64,000 nt of DNA from Rhodospirillaceae bacterium (lineage in GTDB: Bacteria; Pseudomonadota; Alphaproteobacteria; SHVP01). A program made the position numbers and the translations under genes. Shown here piece by piece: positions 61,359 through 64,000 of the stretch. How positions within the stretch are numbered: position 1 is the first letter of the stretch; each line of letters begins with the position of its first letter. Under the pieces are notes generated by a model. That model saw only the letters and a program-made list of their open reading frames with translations. It was not told where the DNA came from and made no database searches. The stretch is from positions 139,756 through 203,755 of the forward strand of contig PBKD01000002.1 of the NCBI GenBank assembly GCA_002722055.1, written 5' to 3'.

Positions 61359-62111
61359 TTAAAAATCTTCCATTAAACTTCCAAAGCCCTTAATTGGGTC
61401 ATTAATATTATTTGATCTTAGGGCAAACCAATATGTTGCAACATTTACAGAAATTACAGGTATTTCTAACCATTGCTCAGCTAAATGTGAAAATTTTGCC
61501 ATTGGTAAATTAGCTCCAAATTGAATTATTGCTTTAGCACCATCTGAAACAAGTTTTTGTAAAGATAACTTGATATCTTTGATAGGTATATGAGCAATTA
61601 AAACGGGGCTTTTACACTCTAAATGAATCATACTACTTACATTATAACCTATATCATCCATATATTTCTTAAGGTGATTTTCTGCTACTGGCATATAAGG
61701 CGTTATTAAGCCTACTTTTCCTTTGACCTTTTTCTTCTCCAATGCAGATTTTAAAGCATCTGCCGCAATCACAACATTTCTGCCATCTGCTATTCTTTTA
61801 ATCCTATCCTTAACTTTAGCAGCAGCATCCATACCCCCGCCCCAAATACTCTCTGCAGAAATGCCTAATATTATACTATCAGGTTTACATGTAATCACCC
61901 TTTCAACTGCACTTTCCAAGGCAGAGTCAATGTCAAAAATAAGTTTTTCAAAATCTGTATCATCATTAATCGGATTATCCGAAATGTGCATTCTTGAAAT
62001 ATGATTCGTTACACCATTAGGCCTCATATCATCATATTCTGGTTGAACAACTGTATTTGTAGAAGGAGTAATAATTCCAAATTTATGACGCCATCCCAGG
62101 GTATCTCGCAT
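61359..62111 (-). CDS. Maleate isomerase / arylmalonate decarboxylase-like protein, cysteines absent
   Basis: A 250-residue Asp/Glu racemase-fold protein. LGWRHKFGIITPSTNTVVQPEYDDMRPNGV and GLITPYMPVAENHLKKYMDDIGYNV are family hallmarks. Canonical maleate isomerases use two cysteines, in the strand-end motifs after the first and second Rossmann-like halves. Here the two positions read ILGISAES and IIQFGANLP, so neither has a Cys. The subgroup with GxSAEs is known to me from related sequences only by memory. Activity is uncertain; racemisation through other residues is possible. Confidence 0.75.
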   Translation of the reverse strand: MRDTLGWRHKFGIITPSTNTVVQPEYDDMRPNGVTNHISRMHISDNPINDDTDFEKLIFDIDSALESAVERVITCKPDSIILGISAESIWGGGMDAAAKVKDRIKRIADGRNVVIAADALKSALEKKKVKGKVGLITPYMPVAENHLKKYMDDIGYNVSSMIHLECKSPVLIAHIPIKDIKLSLQKLVSDGAKAIIQFGANLPMAKFSHLAEQWLEIPVISVNVATYWFALRSNNINDPIKGFGSLMEDF

Positions 62112-62169
62112 AATTTTGCTTTTAACCTTTATATATTTTAATGTTTTTAAAATTTATTTTATTAAATTT

Positions 62170-62244
62170 TGGTGACCCCTACGGGACTCGAACCCGTGTT
62201 TACGCCGTGAAAGGGCGTTGTCCTAACCGCTAGACGAAGGGGTC
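62170..62244 (-). tRNA. tRNA-Glu (anticodon UUC), CCA encoded
   Basis: On the minus strand: GACCCCTTCGTCTAGCGG, anticodon stem CGCC-CTTTCAC-GGCG with TTC in the loop, T-arm ACGGG-TTCGAGT-CCCGT, acceptor AGGGGTCA plus CCA. All arms close and the identity elements of tRNA-Glu are present. It lies between the maleate-isomerase-like gene and a VOC gene on the same strand. Confidence 0.97.
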
Positions 62245-62249
62245 ATATG

Positions 62250-62618
62250 TTATGGCCTACAATAAAAGCAAATTTTATTTCCATCAAGGTCCCTTATATA
62301 GGATCCATAAAAATTTTCATCCCTTTTTCCTGGATCCCCCTCATTAACTGCTCCAAGATTTAATGATTTTTTATGAAGCCTATCAACTATATCCTTAGAC
62401 TCAGCATAAAGTGCAACCATACTTCCGTTACCTGGTGAAGGATCCTCTTTGTCATAAGGTAGAATAAGACATAAATTGCCACTATCTTTCTTTTTTCCAT
62501 ACATAACAGCTCTATTATTCTTCCACATCATTGTAATTCCTATTTCTGATAAAATTTCGTCATAAAATTTACCAGCCTGTTCTAAACTTTTTACACCAAT
62601 TGTAGCAAAACCTATCAT
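62250..62618 (-). CDS. Small VOC-family (glyoxalase/bleomycin-resistance fold) protein
   Basis: A 122-residue single VOC-domain protein with two repeats. IGFATIGVKSLEQAGKFYDEIL opens the first. GSMVALYAESKDIVDRLHKKSLNLG and NFYGSYIRDLDGNKICFYCRP close the second, and D-G-N-K is the usual VOC turn. It may bind a small ligand or metal. GAGG precedes the ATG at a good spacing. It is directly downstream of the small membrane-protein gene at 62635. Confidence 0.88.
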   Translation of the reverse strand: MIGFATIGVKSLEQAGKFYDEILSEIGITMMWKNNRAVMYGKKKDSGNLCLILPYDKEDPSPGNGSMVALYAESKDIVDRLHKKSLNLGAVNEGDPGKRDENFYGSYIRDLDGNKICFYCRP

Positions 62619-62634
62619 AAAAGAACCTCATAAA

Positions 62635-62886
62635 TTAGAAAAAAATCACTACTAAACATATACAAAATATCCCAATTGAAAAATGCCCAATAGTTATACC
62701 ATCTGTTTTCTCTCTTAAATTTTCTGATATTTCTTCTAATTGTCTATTTATTTTGATAAGTTCTGAGTTTATTGAGCTGAATTCCTCAACCATACTTTCA
62801 AAATTAAAATCACTATCAACTTTTATGTCTTCAATATCTTCAATAATATTATTTGATTCTGTATCTTCTTCAATCATACTTATCAC
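62635..62886 (-). CDS. Small coiled-coil membrane protein
   Basis: An 83-residue protein with an acidic N-terminus (EEDTESNNIIEDIEDIKVDSD), a coiled-coil stretch (SSINSELIKINRQLEEISENLREK) and a single C-terminal transmembrane helix (IGIFCICLVVIFF). A second Met three residues in (MIEEDTE) could be the start. The tail-anchored layout suggests a small scaffold. No family recognised. It lies between a VOC gene and an unknown gene on the same strand, with short gaps. Confidence 0.6.
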   Translation of the reverse strand: MISMIEEDTESNNIIEDIEDIKVDSDFNFESMVEEFSSINSELIKINRQLEEISENLREKTDGITIGHFSIGIFCICLVVIFF

Positions 62887-62893
62887 CGTAAAT

Positions 62894-63229
62894 TTAAAAA
62901 TAAGCCAGTTTTTCCGGAGGAACTGTTATGCTCGGATGATCAGGAACCACTACTCTGGTCATATGCATTTTTCCACCTAAACCCAATTGGTTACAAAAAA
63001 CTCTATACTCCATAGCTTTCTCAGCCTGGTCCGGAGAAAATGTTACTGGTACATTTCCAGCAGGATACTTTGGAAAACCCCATGCATCAAACATAGAATA
63101 CCCGAAATGATTTTTTTTAAGCCAATTTTCGATAGACCTTAATGTTTCAACACCATCCAAGTATTCTTTTGAAAAAGGGTGCTTACCAAAGTAAATATTT
63201 ACAATACAGAGCAGCCATTCTCTTTGCAT
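62894..63229 (-). CDS. Conserved-looking small protein of unknown function
   Basis: A 111-residue soluble protein. FDAWGFPKYPAGNVPVTFSPDQAEKAMEYRVFCNQLGLGGKMHMTRVVVPDHPSITVPPEKLAYF has balanced composition and conserved-looking Gly/Pro/Asp positions, so it is very likely real. No named domain was recognised. It is upstream of the coiled-coil gene (7-base gap) and downstream of recJ on the same strand. It might be a nucleic-acid-associated protein given recJ, but that is speculation. Confidence 0.65.
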   Translation of the reverse strand: MQREWLLCIVNIYFGKHPFSKEYLDGVETLRSIENWLKKNHFGYSMFDAWGFPKYPAGNVPVTFSPDQAEKAMEYRVFCNQLGLGGKMHMTRVVVPDHPSITVPPEKLAYF

Positions 63230-63282
63230 CTTTAATAACCTAACTTTTTTATTTATACCATAAATTAAATAAATTTATATAA

Positions 63283-64000
63283 CTAAACTAAAACAATATC
63301 CTCGATTGTAAGCTGAGGCTCTACTTTACCATTCCACGTATTATTTCTCAACTGCCCTACCACATGCAAGTATTTACCTTCAGAAGATAACAAAACCCTA
63401 CCTAAATCATCACCTAAAGTTCTAAAGGCAATAGCTTTAAGGGTTTTAGCACCATCACCCTTCAAAATACAACTAACATGATCTTTGCCTACGATAAAAG
63501 CCTTAATAAGTTTTACATTATTTATTAAAAATTTAGGAACTGGGTTACCTGAACCATAGGGGCCAATATTATCAATTAAATTTATTAATTTCTCATTTGC
63601 AGCCTCTAAGTTAACAATACTATCAATGTAAATATGGTTTTTAATCATGCCCATAGACGTATTAATTCTAATAGAGGAAAAAAGAAATTTTTTTAATTCA
63701 AAAACTTTTTCCTTCTTTAATGACAGGCCAGCTGCCATGGAGTGACCACCTCCTGAAATAATTAAATTTTTATTTTTTGCATTTATTATATTTTGTCCTA
63801 TATCATATCCAGATACTGACCTTCCGGATCCTTTCAAAACACCACTTAGATCTGATAAAACTATTGCTGGTTTTTTATATTTTGCTACTAATCTACTTGC
63901 TACTATTCCCAAAACTCCCAAATGCCAATTCTGATTATATACAATAATAATTTCATCAATTAAGTAATTCTGATTTTCAATTATATCAATTGCATCTTTA
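63283..64000 (-). CDS. recJ: Single-stranded-DNA exonuclease RecJ, C-terminal part
   Basis: The frame stays open beyond the window edge; the ORF-track start at 63921 is an internal TTG (Leu). Upstream residues, translated here, read VYNQNWHLGVLGIVASRL, the RecJ DHHA1 opening. Then PAIVLSDLSGVLKGSGRSVSGYDIG and ISGGGHSMAAGLSL (the GGGHxxAAG motif of DHHA1) follow, and a C-terminal OB-fold-like domain (SCILKGDGAKTLKAIAFR, WNGKVEPQLTIEDIVL). RecJ is a 5' to 3' exonuclease of recombination and mismatch repair. Only about 240 residues of ~570 are visible. Confidence 0.93.
   Translation of the reverse strand, partial: KDAIDIIENQNYLIDEIIIVYNQNWHLGVLGIVASRLVAKYKKPAIVLSDLSGVLKGSGRSVSGYDIGQNIINAKNKNLIISGGGHSMAAGLSLKKEKVFELKKFLFSSIRINTSMGMIKNHIYIDSIVNLEAANEKLINLIDNIGPYGSGNPVPKFLINNVKLIKAFIVGKDHVSCILKGDGAKTLKAIAFRTLGDDLGRVLLSSEGKYLHVVGQLRNNTWNGKVEPQLTIEDIVLV

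Noticed and set aside
1-64000. TGA reassigned to Trp, suggested by the in-frame TGA at 32654
   Set aside because: Several clear genes end at TGA exactly where their families end, for example the RutA-like gene and the SDR ending at 11772.
1-64000. AGTATAC motif upstream of several genes as a shared operator
   Set aside because: It occurs upstream of the RidA, VOC and hyuA genes, but a 7-base AT-rich word is expected several times by chance in 64 kb.

Overview
This is an AT-rich, gene-dense window with very short intergenic spaces. It looks like chromosomal DNA of a streamlined, free-living, probably marine alphaproteobacterium. That placement is inferred from several family signatures: a two-domain cold-shock protein, TRAP and polyamine-type ABC uptake systems, MaoC/CitE/CaiB CoA chemistry, hydantoinase A/B, a multi-D-subunit Mrp antiporter, and low-GC codon use. 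A lineage such as AEGEAN-169 or SAR116 would fit, but the sequence alone does not prove it. I see no phage, integrase, transposase, IS, CRISPR or rRNA. There is one tRNA (Glu, UUC). No gene was recognised as a classical DNA-binding transcription regulator.

Layout. 1-9 kb: an MFS tail, a YdjA-type nitroreductase, a RidA-family protein, apt, a methyltransferase, a tandem alpha/beta-hydrolase protein with degenerate nucleophile elbows, an MDR reductase, a two-domain VOC protein, a RutA-like flavin monooxygenase, and a secreted-protein gene broken by an in-frame TAG. 9-14 kb: CoA and fatty-acid-type catabolism (two SDRs, two MaoC proteins, a CitE-like lyase, a PaaI thioesterase) plus DUF2147 and DUF192 envelope proteins. 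14.2-16.9 kb: a TPP riboswitch controlling a ThiZ-ThiX-ThiY-type pyrimidine-precursor ABC importer. 17.6-25 kb: a nine-gene Mrp-type cation/proton antiporter operon with three D-like subunits and a small extra membrane protein. 25-26.4 kb: a cytoplasmic solute-binding-fold protein paired with a Panacea/DUF4065-like protein.

26.5-33.3 kb: an aerobic CO-dehydrogenase/xanthine-oxidase-type molybdo-hydroxylase cluster (coxG, S, M, D, E, a split XdhC, a MoeA-like domain and a MobA-like domain). It has no large catalytic subunit (coxL). The last two domains, which I recall as one fused protein elsewhere, are in the same frame but separated by a single TGA, with no ordinary start codon for the second part. 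33.3-42.7 kb: a nitrogen/carbon catabolic region with two isochorismatase-type amidohydrolases, a CaiB CoA-transferase, an HMG-CoA-lyase-like enzyme, a YrdC-domain protein, an isocitrate-lyase/PEP-mutase-family enzyme and hydantoinase B and A. The hydantoinase A carries a histone-H1-like Lys-rich tail. With the 43-48 kb polyamine-type ABC importer, this suggests uptake and breakdown of hydantoin, carbamoyl or related organic nitrogen; an N-methylhydantoin to N-carbamoylsarcosine route is one attractive but unproven reading.

48-55.5 kb: a 3-hydroxyacyl-CoA-dehydrogenase-like enzyme, a pair of adjacent half-permeases that are paralogous to each other, msrB, a secreted Ser-tailed protein, a DMT exporter, a MatB-like malonyl-CoA synthetase and DUF2889. 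55.5-62 kb: a 423-base non-coding stretch that may hold a decayed gene, a complete DctPMQ TRAP transporter, a TauD-family dioxygenase starting at TTG, a 47-residue DUF2256 gene missed by the ORF track, a Bcr/CflA exporter and a maleate-isomerase-like protein lacking the expected cysteines. 62-64 kb: tRNA-Glu, a small VOC protein, two small unknowns and the C-terminal part of RecJ running off the window.
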